DNA from: Lachnospiraceae bacterium
Lineage (GTDB): Bacteria; Bacillota; Clostridia; Lachnospirales; Lachnospiraceae
Assembly: GCA_021199655.1 (NCBI GenBank)
Contig: JAJQHQ010000016.1
Location: 1 to 54,251, forward strand
DNA length: 54,251 bases
Reading direction: 5' to 3'
In this document: one piece after another, positions 1 to 9,941 of the stretch
How positions within the stretch are numbered: the first letter of the stretch is position 1
Layout of the letters: each line of letters begins with the position of its first letter
Notes under the pieces: generated by a model
The model's input: the letters and a program-made list of their open reading frames with translations, nothing else
What the model was told of the DNA's origin: nothing
The model's database searches: none
Program-made: the position numbers and the translations under genes

Positions 1-3000
1 AGGTTCGTCCAGCTCACCGTCCAGGTATCGTCACTGTTATCTGTGATAGTAGCTGTCGCCCCCGTCACCTCTACCAGGTTTCCGTTTTCCACCTTGTAAA
101 GTGTAAACGCAATCTTGTCGGAATCCGTTGACGGGCGCTTCGCGCTGCTGTCATCTGACCATACCTTTGTGATACTAACGCTTGTCTCTCCGTCATACTC
201 ATTCGTAATAGTTGGACTATCTGTTTTTGATGTAGTTGTTAGATTTTCATCCGTATAATATTCTACTTCTTCCACATATTTGCTCTGTGTCAAATCATAT
301 CTCACAGTAACTTTCGCATATATAGCATCTGTAGAATTTACCGAATACTGTGGGTTCCCACTTTCCACATCCGTCTCTGTAATTTTATATACATACACAC
401 CAGCTGTATCATACGTGATTGAGCCAAATGTCACTCTGCTTTCATTATTAGTCACTTCGTTAACAGCTGGCATCGGAATGTCCGCTACATCCATCCCACT
501 TACTGTAGTTGATATTGCTTCCAACTTAAATGTAAAAATATTCGGAACCGTATCTGGTTTTCCATTACCATTAAGTACTTTTTCAACTTGCAAACTTGCT
601 GTTGCTTTTTCAGATACTGTATCTGTAACCTCAAACGAATATGGTCCGTAAACAATGCTAATATTTATATTGTTATACGAACTGACAACAGCTAATGTTG
701 CAGACAAATCAGACTTGGTTACGTTTTCATCTTCATTATAAATTGCAAAATAATGCCCTGTATCAGAAATTTCATAACCATCTGGTGCTGTTGTCTCAAC
801 TATATAATATAACTGTCCATAATTAAGCCCTGTAAAGGTTGCCTCACCATTATTAGCAGTAAATACTTCTGCTCCTACTGGAGTTCTTCCCGTTATTTCT
901 CCAGTAGAAGAATTATAGTTAACAGAATATAATGTAAATCCTGCATTAGGCAATGTCTGGCTCAACGTCGCATTATATTTTCTAACTACAACAGAATTTC
1001 TGTCACCGCCAATCGTAGCACTATGCCCAACTATATTATAATATTTAGAAGTTGATGCAGTATAGTCTATGTCTCCGGAGAGTACCACATTATTCTGTAG
1101 CGTATATGTTCCAATCTCAATAACCATAACAGCAAATTGAATCTTCACATATGTTTCATCCGGAATAGTCACTGTCAATTCATTATTTAAATATGTATAA
1201 CTACACCCAATAACCTCATTCCCAGATTTATCTGTGAAAGAAACAGTTACATTATTACCCAGACCGCCCTTTGCCAGCTCAACCTCTGACGGCAAAGTAT
1301 CTGTTAAAGTTAAAGTATTTCCACTCGCAGACAGATCAAGTGCTTCGGGATTTGCTATAACAGTATAGGTAATCAAATCCGTAGAAGCGTCGCTACCCGA
1401 TTTCGTTACATATGTGCGCTTTACTGTTACAGTAGATTCAAACTCCGCCTTCTCTGTTCCAGTTTCATCTTTCAAATACACTTTATTTGTGTAATCTTTA
1501 GATGCATCAATTTCATCATTGTCAACAGTTGTCTGATATTGGCAATAGTAATAATTGCCATTATATGACCCAAGCTTTACACTTAATGTAGTCGTTCCAT
1601 CCGGTTGTACTGTTACATTTGCATTAGTATCACTTACTGATATCTTTGTTCCATTTTCGTTCACTTCATAGTTAAAGGAACCTGAAACATACGTCATTCC
1701 GGCTGGAATTACATCATAAACATAAGCATCAAAATCAGAAGCCAATGTTTGCTGATCAGCGTTTACTTTTATTGTCCATGTTATAATACCTGTACTTGAA
1801 TTATAACTACCTGTCTTACTTAATTGATATTCAGGAGTATAGTATACTATTGCTGAATCTTTACCTTTATAAGTCCATCCATCATACAACTCAGCAGTAT
1901 TTGTTATTTCTATTCCTTCAGAAATACTTTTAAGATTGCTTAATGTAGAGCTATCGATCGTCGTAGTAAAAGTAATCGTTATACTTTCATCCAATCCAAA
2001 AATAACAATACTTCCATTATTGTTATAGTTTTTCACAATATGGTAGGTATATTCATCGCTCGAGTAATCGGTCTGATATTCCTGACTATAATTTTCTATT
2101 GTGTCACCTTGAGCATATGTTTTTCCGGACGTTACACCTGTAATTACCAGATTATCCCAATTTATATCGCTCATTCCTAAAGAGTAATAAGTAATTCCCG
2201 TATCTTGTCCAGACGCAATAATGCTTCTATCCAAAATACGCGCCATATCAAGCTCAGTTCCATCCGGTAAATATACAGAAATTGTCCAGGTAATCACCCC
2301 TGTGTCCCAATCTGCAGAACCAGATTTTGAAATTTCTGGAGCTGAAGACGGAAGAGTCACTGTTTTGCTTGTTGAATCTGTTTCTCCAGGTGCCCCATCA
2401 TTATGATTGGTATCCAGTTTATTTGTCACGGAAATCGTATCTGTTAAAGATCCAGTCGAGAGCTTTGTTTTATACGTAATCGTATATATACTGGTCCAAC
2501 TTCTGGTGGTACTGAATGTATAACTAAAAAGCTGAGCCGTATCATTACTACCTGTCGACAATGACAATGTGGAAGTATCCGCAACTATGGTGTACATTCC
2601 ACCTTTATTACTGGTCATAACAATCGATCCACTTACCAGTTCCTGATTCTGTGAAATAACATCCGTGATGGTATATCCAGCCAAATTAGTAGTACCATCT
2701 CCGATTGTTATCGTATATGTGTAATAAGTTTCTCCATTTTCTTCTGAAACTTCAACTGCTTTGGTGGAAACATCTTTATATGGGGTAATTGTTGTTGTAT
2801 TTGTATCTGTAGTATTACTTCCATCCCAAGACCACGATGCGTTATTCGTCAAAGAAGTACCCCAGCCACTATCATCAACTGTTACATTATAAGAAACATA
2901 ATAAGTCGTATCCGCGCTTATAGTACCCATTACATCTGCAACATTAACAGTAAACTTTCCACTACTATCAACAGAAACTGTAACAGCATGTTTTGTTCCG

Positions 3001-5405
3001 TCTGTGCTGCTATAAACATATACCGTATCGCCTACAATGCTTTGTCCTGAACCAAGGGTATCTGTCAATGTTAATGTTGTGAGATCCGCATTAGGAGTTA
3101 CCTGAACAACATATTCTATTGTTCCATCAGATTTCATCAATACCTTTCCTGCATCAGAACTTCCTTTTACCGTTTTCTGAGCAGTTACTTCAACGTCCTC
3201 AAAGTTAATCGTTATTGGATCAGATGAACCCGGAAAACTAATGGTTTCACTCTCAGAAGTCCCTATAGAAGAAGAGTCGAGGCTGCAATAGAAATCAAAC
3301 GTGCCCTGTACATTCGTATCCTGATTTGCCAACCAGTCAGAATCAATTACAAATGTAACGATTCCATCTGTTATAGTATAAGTACCTACTACTGCGGAAC
3401 CATTGAATATAAATCCTGACCCATCCTTATCAATAGATGAGAAAAAGCCACCATTCGAGCTTAACAGATCGCTCAAATCATATGTCCACGCAGTTGCTTC
3501 TTTCGCTGCTGAAAGCATACTGTCTGCGATTGTATAAGAAACAGCAATTTTAAGAGTTCCTGTTCGAGATACATCATTAACTGACGATACACTGGTTACT
3601 GTAATGGAACTGGTGATATCTTCAAGATCTACGGTATCGCTGCTCCCATTCGATGTCAGTAAAATCGTGTTAGCAGTTCCATCAATTGAAAAACTTTCCT
3701 GCGTAAAAATCACAGAAGCTATCTCGCCGTCACTGTTGGTTTCCACGTAATCAGTCACAATTTCGGCTCCGCCGTCATTTTTCAGATGTACTACTTCTGT
3801 GCTGATCACTTCACCTTCAGCCTCAGTTGCTACCGGTGTAATGAAATCCATAGTCACAGTTACGCTGCCTTTCTCCGGCTCAATACGTTCACCTGTGGAT
3901 GTGCACAGGAAATAGATGTCGTAGAGAGTATACTCTACCACAACATTTTCATCGTCCGCTCCAAGCTCTGTGGAAAGCTGTGCGTTAAAAGCAGCCACCG
4001 CCGCGTTATACTCGTCACTGCCCGGTTCCAGATAATCTGCCTTCAGCTCTGCATCCTGCGGAAGATTTGCTTCTTCGGTTGCGACTGCAGAAATGATCAC
4101 TCGTTCGTCTTCATATGCAAAAGAAGTCTTCGGAGCCTCGGTTTCTTCTTCCGTCTCGATTTCGGTCTCCTCTTCAGTTTCCACAGTCTCCGTATCGGTT
4201 TCCGTTTCCTCTTCTGCCTCAACTGCAGCCTCTGTTTCTTCTTCCGCCTCAGCTGTAGCTTCCGTATCTTCTTCTGCCTCAGCTGCCGCTTCTGTTTCCT
4301 CTTCCGTTTCAGCTATTTCTTCCGTTTCCTCTTCCGTCTCTGTTTCGGCCGCAGCTGTTTCCCCCGTCACAACCGCACCAGTATAAGAGAAGCTGCTCTG
4401 TGTAAAGCTCATCGCGGTCATATCGCCATCTGCATTTACATTGACGAAGTCCGTCACGATCTCGGCAACGCCGCTGTCCTGGATGTGAACAACTGCTTTG
4501 TTTGTGATCTCGCCTTCCAGACCAAGCTCTACTGCCTGACGGAATACCATGCTCACGCTCACGCTGCCAGCTTCCGGCTCGACGCGTACACCGTCACATA
4601 CGAAATAGACATCGTACAGGACATACGCTGTCTGTGTGTTTTCCTCATCGATACCAAGCTGAGTGCCGAGCTGTGTCTCGATGGCACTTACCGCTGCCAG
4701 ATAAGCAGCTGCGTATTCCTCGCTGTCCGGATCAATATAATCCGCTGCCAGCTCCGTGCCCTGCGGGAAATTTGCTTCCTCGGCTGCCGTCGCTGTGATC
4801 ACAACGTCACTGTCCGAATAGGTAAAGGATGTCTTCGGCTCTTCCGCTTCGGTCTCATCCTCTGCTTCTGTATCCGCTTCGGTCTCTGCGTCAGCTGCTT
4901 CCGCTGCTGCTTCGGTCACGTCCTCCGTCTCCGCTTCGCTCTCGGATTCTGCCTCAGCAGCTGCTTCAGTTGCAGTCTCGGCGGCCTCTTCGGAGTCATC
5001 TTCTGTTGTCGTTTCATCGGAATCTGTTTCTTCTATAGAAAGTTCCGGCGTCGTTTCGCTGTCGGATGAAGCAGACGGATCTGTGCTCTCGTCTGCTGTC
5101 ACATCCGCATCGGAAGTGTCAGCTGCATCTGTGTCAACCGCTGTTTCCGTCGTGGTGGACGCCTCTGTAGATACGGCATCGGTCGTTGTGGATGACGAAC
5201 CTGCTGCCGCAGTTGTCTCATTGGATGTGTCTTCTGAATTGCTTTCTGCCGCCTCTGTGGTGGCCTCTGTCATTGTGGTCTCGGCGGCCAGTGTTGCGCC
5301 GTCATCGGCCAGTGTGGTAATCCCTGCCTGCTGCAGTACCATAGCCATGGCCAGTACTATTGCAAGGAATCGACCCCCCCGCGTGGTTTTTCTGCCTTTA
5401 CGCAT
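1..5405 (-). CDS. Giant cell-surface adhesin with pilin/Cna-B-type domains (3' end beyond the window)
   Basis: The frame is open from the ATG at 5405 to the left edge, about 1800 residues, so the C-terminus and any anchor lie outside. An AAAGGGG ribosome binding site precedes the ATG. Residues 1-34 form a signal peptide (MRKGRK followed by a hydrophobic stretch). Residues 35-190 are Thr/Glu/Ser-rich. Two related modules of about 150 residues follow (near 191-342 and 428-572), each starting with a KTSF.Y motif and containing EEAN.PQ, with an acidic TE-rich linker between them. The rest is a string of Ig-like repeats. Near the left edge are a SpaA-like segment (ending APDGYEIS), a pilin isopeptide-type segment (LQVEKVLNG ... 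GVYVYKITE) and a Cna-B start (VSITKVW). Such proteins bind host or neighbouring cells and are usually sortase-anchored, which cannot be checked here. The distal part is visibly more AT-rich than the first 1.6 kb. Confidence 0.88.
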   Translation of the reverse strand, partial: MRKGRKTTRGGRFLAIVLAMAMVLQQAGITTLADDGATLAAETTMTEATTEAAESNSEDTSNETTAAAGSSSTTTDAVSTEASTTTETAVDTDAADTSDADVTADESTDPSASSDSETTPELSIEETDSDETTTEDDSEEAAETATEAAAEAESESEAETEDVTEAAAEAADAETEADTEAEDETEAEEPKTSFTYSDSDVVITATAAEEANFPQGTELAADYIDPDSEEYAAAYLAAVSAIETQLGTQLGIDEENTQTAYVLYDVYFVCDGVRVEPEAGSVSVSMVFRQAVELGLEGEITNKAVVHIQDSGVAEIVTDFVNVNADGDMTAMSFTQSSFSYTGAVVTGETAAAETETEEETEEIAETEEETEAAAEAEEDTEATAEAEEETEAAVEAEEETETDTETVETEEETEIETEEETEAPKTSFAYEDERVIISAVATEEANLPQDAELKADYLEPGSDEYNAAVAAFNAQLSTELGADDENVVVEYTLYDIYFLCTSTGERIEPEKGSVTVTMDFITPVATEAEGEVISTEVVHLKNDGGAEIVTDYVETNSDGEIASVIFTQESFSIDGTANTILLTSNGSSDTVDLEDITSSITVTSVSSVNDVSRTGTLKIAVSYTIADSMLSAAKEATAWTYDLSDLLSSNGGFFSSIDKDGSGFIFNGSAVVGTYTITDGIVTFVIDSDWLANQDTNVQGTFDFYCSLDSSSIGTSESETISFPGSSDPITINFEDVEVTAQKTVKGSSDAGKVLMKSDGTIEYVVQVTPNADLTTLTLTDTLGSGQSIVGDTVYVYSSTDGTKHAVTVSVDSSGKFTVNVADVMGTISADTTYYVSYNVTVDDSGWGTSLTNNASWSWDGSNTTDTNTTTITPYKDVSTKAVEVSEENGETYYTYTITIGDGTTNLAGYTITDVISQNQELVSGSIVMTSNKGGMYTIVADTSTLSLSTGSNDTAQLFSYTFSTTRSWTSIYTITYKTKLSTGSLTDTISVTNKLDTNHNDGAPGETDSTSKTVTLPSSAPEISKSGSADWDTGVITWTISVYLPDGTELDMARILDRSIIASGQDTGITYYSLGMSDINWDNLVITGVTSGKTYAQGDTIENYSQEYQTDYSSDEYTYHIVKNYNNNGSIVIFGLDESITITFTTTIDSSTLSNLKSISEGIEITNTAELYDGWTYKGKDSAIVYYTPEYQLSKTGSYNSSTGIITWTIKVNADQQTLASDFDAYVYDVIPAGMTYVSGSFNYEVNENGTKISVSDTNANVTVQPDGTTTLSVKLGSYNGNYYYCQYQTTVDNDEIDASKDYTNKVYLKDETGTEKAEFESTVTVKRTYVTKSGSDASTDLITYTVIANPEALDLSASGNTLTLTDTLPSEVELAKGGLGNNVTVSFTDKSGNEVIGCSYTYLNNELTVTIPDETYVKIQFAVMVIEIGTYTLQNNVVLSGDIDYTASTSKYYNIVGHSATIGGDRNSVVVRKYNATLSQTLPNAGFTLYSVNYNSSTGEITGRTPVGAEVFTANNGEATFTGLNYGQLYYIVETTAPDGYEISDTGHYFAIYNEDENVTKSDLSATLAVVSSYNNINISIVYGPYSFEVTDTVSEKATASLQVEKVLNGNGKPDTVPNIFTFKLEAISTTVSGMDVADIPMPAVNEVTNNESRVTFGSITYDTAGVYVYKITETDVESGNPQYSVNSTDAIYAKVTVRYDLTQSKYVEEVEYYTDENLTTTSKTDSPTITNEYDGETSVSITKVWSDDSSAKRPSTDSDKIAFTLYKVENGNLVEVTGATATITDNSDDTWTVSWTN

Positions 5406-5545
5406 AGTTTTTGTTCCCCTTTCTTTTTCTTTTCTTCAAAAGGAGTACCCTCCCACACAATGCGATCGGACTTCTTTTGAATCGGCTGTTCATTTGCTGC
5501 AATTCGGCCCTTTTCTCCTGCTGTTTCCTGCCCACTTACAAATCC

Positions 5546-5572
5546 GTAATGATTCAGCACTTTCACAGTTAC
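5546..5572. repeat. Degenerate copy of the GTAACTGT/ACAGTTAC dispersed repeat
   Basis: The right arm CACAGTTAC is intact and the left arm reads GTAATGAT. Spacer and length match the better copies at 14877, 23124, 43463, 44060 and 45163. It lies upstream of the adhesin start, inside its probable 5' leader. Confidence 0.55.
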
Positions 5573-5622
5573 GAAGAAGATGCAGACAAGAGACCACAGA
5601 AGATTCTGTCGTCATTGTGTTT

Positions 5623-5651
5623 ATCATAATCCGTTCACGGGATTTTTTCAA
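5623..5651 (-). promoter_or_regulatory. Sigma-A-like promoter of the giant adhesin
   Basis: On the minus strand TTGAAA (5646-5651) and TATGAT (5623-5628) are separated by 17 bp. This predicts a leader of about 210 nt before the ATG at 5405, which would include the repeat at 5546-5572. The rest of 5406-5939 shows no convincing gene. Confidence 0.6.
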
Positions 5652-5802
5652 CATAAATTTCATCTTTTTTTCAATTTTTTTTGTGCGTTATCTCACTACT
5701 TAATAAATTTCGTTCGAACTTAACAAGTTTAGTTGAAGTGGACAACTTATTTTTTATCAACACTCTTCACAAAGGGGCGCACAATTATCCACATTGCTGC
5801 GA

Positions 5803-5853
5803 AAAGGCACCCTGAACCCGCTCAGATTTGAGCAGGCCGGATGCCTCTTTTGT
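5803..5853. terminator. Bidirectional hairpin terminator after the AAA-ATPase gene
   Basis: Imperfect stem with outer arms AGGCA/TGCCT and inner arms GCTCA/TGAGC, flanked by AAAA on the left and TTTT on the right, so it can terminate on either strand. It lies between the 3' end of the ATPase gene and the adhesin promoter. Confidence 0.6.
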
Positions 5854-5939
5854 TTCACCTTATTCTGCTATATTCTTTTGAGCATTTAACTCTCTCATGT
5901 CGATTCCACTCGACTTCCATTCTCTATCAGCCATATGCT

Positions 5940-7550
5940 CTATACGACCTCAATCCTGCATTTATGCACCTTGTCCTTGCGATTGTAGCCGCTTCCTACC
6001 AGGATGATCCTGCCGGTCGTCCTGGGCTGTTCGCCGATCTTCCCCTGAAACTTCAGGGCGTAGTTTTTATCTTTGATCTGCTGCAGTGCAGTCTCCGGGG
6101 AATCATCTACTTTCAGTTCGATGATAATGCCATCATCGGAACGGTTATAGGGATAAAAGATATAATCTACGTATCCAATCCCTGCCTGATCCTCTCGCTG
6201 AATATCGTATTTGTTTCTCGCTGAGATATATGCCAGCTTCACGCTGCCGGAAAGTTCCGCTTCATTATTATAAGCTTTCAGCGGCGATTCTGTTGTGTGA
6301 ACAATTGCCAGTACCTTTCCGACCGTCTCTTCATCGCCGTCATACGTCGCCTGCAGGATTCGTGCGGACTCTTTTTCGAGCTCGCGCATATAACTGTATT
6401 TTGGTTCCGTCCGTATAATTCTGTCAAATTCGAGTTCAAGTTCTTTATTCGGTATGCGCACGCAGCCATCATAGTAATTCAGATATCCGTATACGACCAT
6501 GGCGGAGAGGATTTCATCCCGCTTTTCCAGAACAGGCGCAGTGGTGGCATATTCGGATATATCGGCTTCTACCGGTTCACCTGCCGCAAGCAGCATCACC
6601 GCCTCCCGCACGCCATCCACGTCATCCAGCACATAATCTTTCAGTTCATCATACTCCCCGGCTTTCGCCCAGTAATTATTGAGTTCGTCGCGAGCGAGGG
6701 CACGTACAACCGAATTCGGATTATATATGCTGCTGCCGTTTTTTCTTTGATATCCGTCATACCATCTGGCCAGATCCGCCCGTGAAAATTCCGGTCTGAC
6801 ACAATTCTTCTGATAGCGTTGGTATAGTTCATCTACTTCTTCACTGGTAAATCCAAAGTATGCATCATACATACTGCTGTTTGCCATGTTATATTCGTCA
6901 AAATGATTCATCGTATCGCTGGCGGAGTATTTTTTGATTGGGAGGACGCCGGTCAGATATGCCAGCTCGACATATGCCCTGCCTTTGGTCATATCCCCCA
7001 GAAAAGCAGTGTATTTGCCTCTGTCATCTTCTGTAAAGTACGTTCTGTGGAATACATAGTCCCATTCGTCAAATATCATCAGGAATTTTTCGTTGTTATA
7101 CGCCAGGGAAACTGTGCGTAAAATAGCTCCCAATGAATCTCTCTCCCGAATCTTCGCCTCTGGATACGCTTCTTTTAAATCATCCACCAGACGCATCTTT
7201 ATTGTACCTATATATTCCTTATACGAGGTACATTCTGATACATCCTTGCTGAAATCGATATAAATCAGATTATGCTGATTCAAATGTTTTTCATAATCCT
7301 GATTTCCAGCCACTTTAAGATGCGAAAACACTTCTGCACTGTCTACGCCTTTTCCGAAGAAAGAGCCAATCATCGCAGCCACCACGGATTTCCCAAATCT
7401 CCGCGGCCTTGTGACGGAAATGTAGTTTCGTCCCTGCCCCAGTAACGTAATCATTTCTGATAACATCTCTGTTTTATCTACAAAGTATGGTTTCTCCGTT
7501 TCTCCCCTATACAATTCAAGAACATCTTCCGGATTCAGATAATATCCCAT
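5940..7550 (-). CDS. AAA-ATPase-like protein with C-terminal PD-(D/E)XK nuclease-like domain
   Basis: Residues 1-250 resemble the 'AAA-ATPase_like' family: an atypical Walker A with RPRRFGKS near residue 40 and a Walker B FLMIFDEWD. The C-terminal 150 residues carry GYVDYIF, then IIIELK and a downstream ALQQI..KNY segment, the D...E.K pattern of the DUF1703/PD-(D/E)XK fold. The family is abundant in gut Clostridia and Bacteroidetes and its biological role is not established. I chose the ATG at 7550 because the GGGGGG ribosome binding site lies between it and the in-frame ATG at 7565, giving about 536 residues. All catalytic motifs look intact. A second ATPase-nuclease protein of a different family lies directly upstream, and a decayed relative lies at 24000-25564. 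Confidence 0.85.
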   Translation of the reverse strand: MGYYLNPEDVLELYRGETEKPYFVDKTEMLSEMITLLGQGRNYISVTRPRRFGKSVVAAMIGSFFGKGVDSAEVFSHLKVAGNQDYEKHLNQHNLIYIDFSKDVSECTSYKEYIGTIKMRLVDDLKEAYPEAKIRERDSLGAILRTVSLAYNNEKFLMIFDEWDYVFHRTYFTEDDRGKYTAFLGDMTKGRAYVELAYLTGVLPIKKYSASDTMNHFDEYNMANSSMYDAYFGFTSEEVDELYQRYQKNCVRPEFSRADLARWYDGYQRKNGSSIYNPNSVVRALARDELNNYWAKAGEYDELKDYVLDDVDGVREAVMLLAAGEPVEADISEYATTAPVLEKRDEILSAMVVYGYLNYYDGCVRIPNKELELEFDRIIRTEPKYSYMRELEKESARILQATYDGDEETVGKVLAIVHTTESPLKAYNNEAELSGSVKLAYISARNKYDIQREDQAGIGYVDYIFYPYNRSDDGIIIELKVDDSPETALQQIKDKNYALKFQGKIGEQPRTTGRIILVGSGYNRKDKVHKCRIEVV

Positions 7551-7817
7551 TTCTGCACCCCCCATTTTGCCTGTTTACTTATAGATATTACTTGCAGCAA
7601 AATCAGCTGCCCGTTGTTCCGGAATCCGGCTGTGCTCCGCACATCTGCCGCAGCTTCGCTGCTATTGATTCTGTTGCGTCAGGCGCAGACAGCGTAAGCT
7701 GTCATGATTCCTTGTGCGCCTGTGTGCATTATAGCCAAAAGGCAGCTGAACCGCAACCGGATTTTCACAAAAAGACCGTTTATTATACCCGAATGCATAC
7801 AGAAGCGAAACGACTTC
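7551..7817. other. Intergenic region with short GC-rich hairpins
   Basis: No gene recognised. It contains small palindromes such as GCAGC.TTC.GCTGC and CAGCGTAAGCTG, resembling the other intergenic repeat units of this window. It separates the two ATPase genes, which therefore may not share a transcript. Confidence 0.4.
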
Positions 7818-9185
7818 TCACTGGTACAGCACAGCCCCATCCAGACAGATATAATCACTATTGTAGTCCGCATCAAAACCATTGATGGAAATAAATCCGA
7901 TTTTTCCGACCCTGATACCTTTTATTGCAGCCACCTGCCGGACTTCTTCCTGCATCTGTTTTTGAGTCACAGGAGCCGAAAGATACTTGACTTCGTATAT
8001 ATCATAAGCATCTTTCCTTTGCAGGACCACATCAAATTCGCCATGAGTCCTGGTTCTGGAATCATCGTAATAATAAGTGCCAATATTCAATACACCCTTC
8101 AGCTTGCGGCTTTGAACCTGAATGGAAAACCAGGTACGGCAAATGTCCTCAAACCGGTGAGAAATGAAAGTCACCAGCGAAGCCTCGATATACTCTTCAT
8201 AAAAAGCTTCCGCTCCCAACATCTGCAGCGCACTCTTATTGCTGTAAACATAAGCATAGAAAAACCTTAAAAGATTATCTGTAATCTCATAGCGGGTCTT
8301 TCGGTTGTCGTTTGGCTTATTGATCGGTGCAACCTTTGATACCAGTTCCATATTAAGCAGAGTCTTCATTTGCTTACTGAGCAAACCATTTGATGTCATA
8401 TCCAGTTTTTCTTCAATCTCTGTGTATTTCTTTTTGCCATTCGCAATAGCAAACAAAATACGCTCCATATTGCTGCTGACTGAAAGGTCAGACAACAGCA
8501 GATTATCAGCGTATTGATAGACGGCGCTGGATGGATTAAGGATCGTGCGTATCACATTCTCTTTCAAAGATGCAGAAGACATCAGTAGTTCATTGATGTA
8601 CGGTGAACCTCCAAAAACCGCATACATTCCAACCTTGTCATAAGGACTTTTCTCCGGATAGAAAGCGGAAGCCGTCTTATAATCCAGCTCTTTCAGACAA
8701 ATGACTGTCGTAAACCTGCCATAGAGCGCATTATTTTCCTCCAACAGATTTTTCATCATGCCTACATGGGAACCAGAGATAAACAGCCGGATATTGGCAA
8801 GGTTATTATCAATAATACTCTGAAACACAGAATCAACTGTCGCGGCTTCCGTAAATTGCTTAAGGTAAGGATACTCATCAATAATGATATTCAGCGTTTC
8901 AGGCAGCGCGTTCAGATAAATAAACACGTCTATGAAGCTGTCAAACGACATGGCGACAGGCAGCACTTTCATCCGCACGAGCACAGACACAAAACCATCA
9001 ATATTATCCTTCACAGGCGCTTTCAGGCATTCATAATACACCGTCTTATCCGAGTGATCTTTCAGGGCATGGGTAAGCAGTGTTGTCTTGCCAATCTTGC
9101 GCTTACCATAGATCATCATGCTTCCTCTGGGCTGATCAAGTATCTCCTGTATCAGAGCAAGTTCTTTCTCACGGCCAATAAACAT
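7818..9185 (-). CDS. Archaeal-type ATPase with winged helix and DUF234 nuclease-like domain
   Basis: 455 residues from the ATG at 9185. GTGAGGTG just upstream is the ribosome binding site, which argues against the in-frame GTG at 9197. The start MFIGREKEL is typical of the ATPase_2 family. Walker A is GKRKIGKTTLL near residue 27 and Walker B is LNIIIDEYPYL. A winged-helix segment (YTEIEEKLDMTSNGLLSKQ) is central. The C-terminus has EFDVV ... IYEVKYL, the D...E.K arrangement of the DUF234 nuclease-like fold. The function of this family in bacteria is unknown. An extended -10 (TGCTATAAT) at 9281-9289 suggests its own promoter. Confidence 0.85.
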   Translation of the reverse strand: MFIGREKELALIQEILDQPRGSMMIYGKRKIGKTTLLTHALKDHSDKTVYYECLKAPVKDNIDGFVSVLVRMKVLPVAMSFDSFIDVFIYLNALPETLNIIIDEYPYLKQFTEAATVDSVFQSIIDNNLANIRLFISGSHVGMMKNLLEENNALYGRFTTVICLKELDYKTASAFYPEKSPYDKVGMYAVFGGSPYINELLMSSASLKENVIRTILNPSSAVYQYADNLLLSDLSVSSNMERILFAIANGKKKYTEIEEKLDMTSNGLLSKQMKTLLNMELVSKVAPINKPNDNRKTRYEITDNLLRFFYAYVYSNKSALQMLGAEAFYEEYIEASLVTFISHRFEDICRTWFSIQVQSRKLKGVLNIGTYYYDDSRTRTHGEFDVVLQRKDAYDIYEVKYLSAPVTQKQMQEEVRQVAAIKGIRVGKIGFISINGFDADYNSDYICLDGAVLYQ

Positions 9186-9280
9186 AAGGCACCTCACTAG
9201 CTGAAATATTTTTCACTGAATTCAGATTCAGTATATCTGACAAAGTGAGATTTGTCCAGTAATTTACAGTTTATATTTGC

Positions 9281-9289
9281 ATTATAGCA
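9281..9289 (-). promoter_or_regulatory. Extended -10 element upstream of the DUF234 ATPase
   Basis: The minus strand reads TGCTATAAT, an extended -10 (TG-N-TATAAT). No good -35 is seen 17 bp upstream, which is common for extended -10 promoters. It would give a leader of about 90 nt. Confidence 0.4.
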
Positions 9290-9305
9290 CCTGCTTTTTT
9301 ACGGA

Positions 9306-9941
9306 TTATAAAATCTGAATCTGGCACATCTGCATCGCTTTCAGCGCATTCTCATGACTTTCTGGCGTCACACCCGCGCAGCAGGACGCGTCCACCGCGA
9401 TCGGTACTTCCGGAAAAGCCGCCTTGAGGATCATCGCGTTCGAAATCACGCAGATATCCGTACAAAGTCCGACAAGCTCGATGGAGTCCGGCACAATCCC
9501 GTCATCCGAATTATTGTCCTGATTGTACCGGCTTTCGCCATTCTGCGAATCCTGATATGTCTGATGCTGTGCGTTTTTGCTATCCTCGCCCTGTGCTACC
9601 AAGTCTTCTCCTTTCACCACACAGCTTCTTACAACCTCCGGCAGCGCAAGCGACCCGAACGACGGCTTGTCCACCACCGGGCAGCCCTCTGCATACACTT
9701 TCTCTGCGATTTCCCATCCGGACGTCCCTTTTACGCAATGCACTACCGGCAGGTTCCGTCCTTCCTGCGTCTGTAAATACGCCTCCGTATGGGTATCCCG
9801 CGTGTAAATTACCGTGCCGCCATTGCCCAGATACTCATCAATTTTCTTCCGCACATTGTCCACGATCGCGACCGCTTCCTTCGTGCCGAGCGCTCCGTCT
9901 ATAAAATCATTCTGCATGTCCACTACAATAAGAATTTTCAT
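9306..9941 (-). CDS. Isochorismatase-family cysteine hydrolase, probable nicotinamidase
   Basis: 211 residues. The family triad is visible: Asp8 in VVDMQNDF, Lys92 in VDKPSFGS and Cys164 in LCTDICV. DTHTE near residue 49 fits the metal site of nicotinamidases, which convert nicotinamide to nicotinate for NAD salvage. Between about residue 107 and residue 150 there is a hydrophilic low-complexity insertion rich in Gln, Asn, Asp and Ser that relatives lack. It sits between the lysine strand and the cysteine strand and would have to loop out. The gene stands alone, and substrate specificity within the family cannot be fixed from sequence. Confidence 0.85.
   Translation of the reverse strand: MKILIVVDMQNDFIDGALGTKEAVAIVDNVRKKIDEYLGNGGTVIYTRDTHTEAYLQTQEGRNLPVVHCVKGTSGWEIAEKVYAEGCPVVDKPSFGSLALPEVVRSCVVKGEDLVAQGEDSKNAQHQTYQDSQNGESRYNQDNNSDDGIVPDSIELVGLCTDICVISNAMILKAAFPEVPIAVDASCCAGVTPESHENALKAMQMCQIQIL

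Noticed and set aside
280-2406. Short plus-strand frames in the left part of the window
   Set aside because: They are antisense to the adhesin frame, which is open throughout and encodes recognisable Cna-B and pilin-like domains.
3786-5069. Long plus-strand open frame rich in Cys, Phe and Leu
   Set aside because: It is the complement of the TE-rich repeats of the minus-strand adhesin, which has a signal peptide, a ribosome binding site and recognisable domains.
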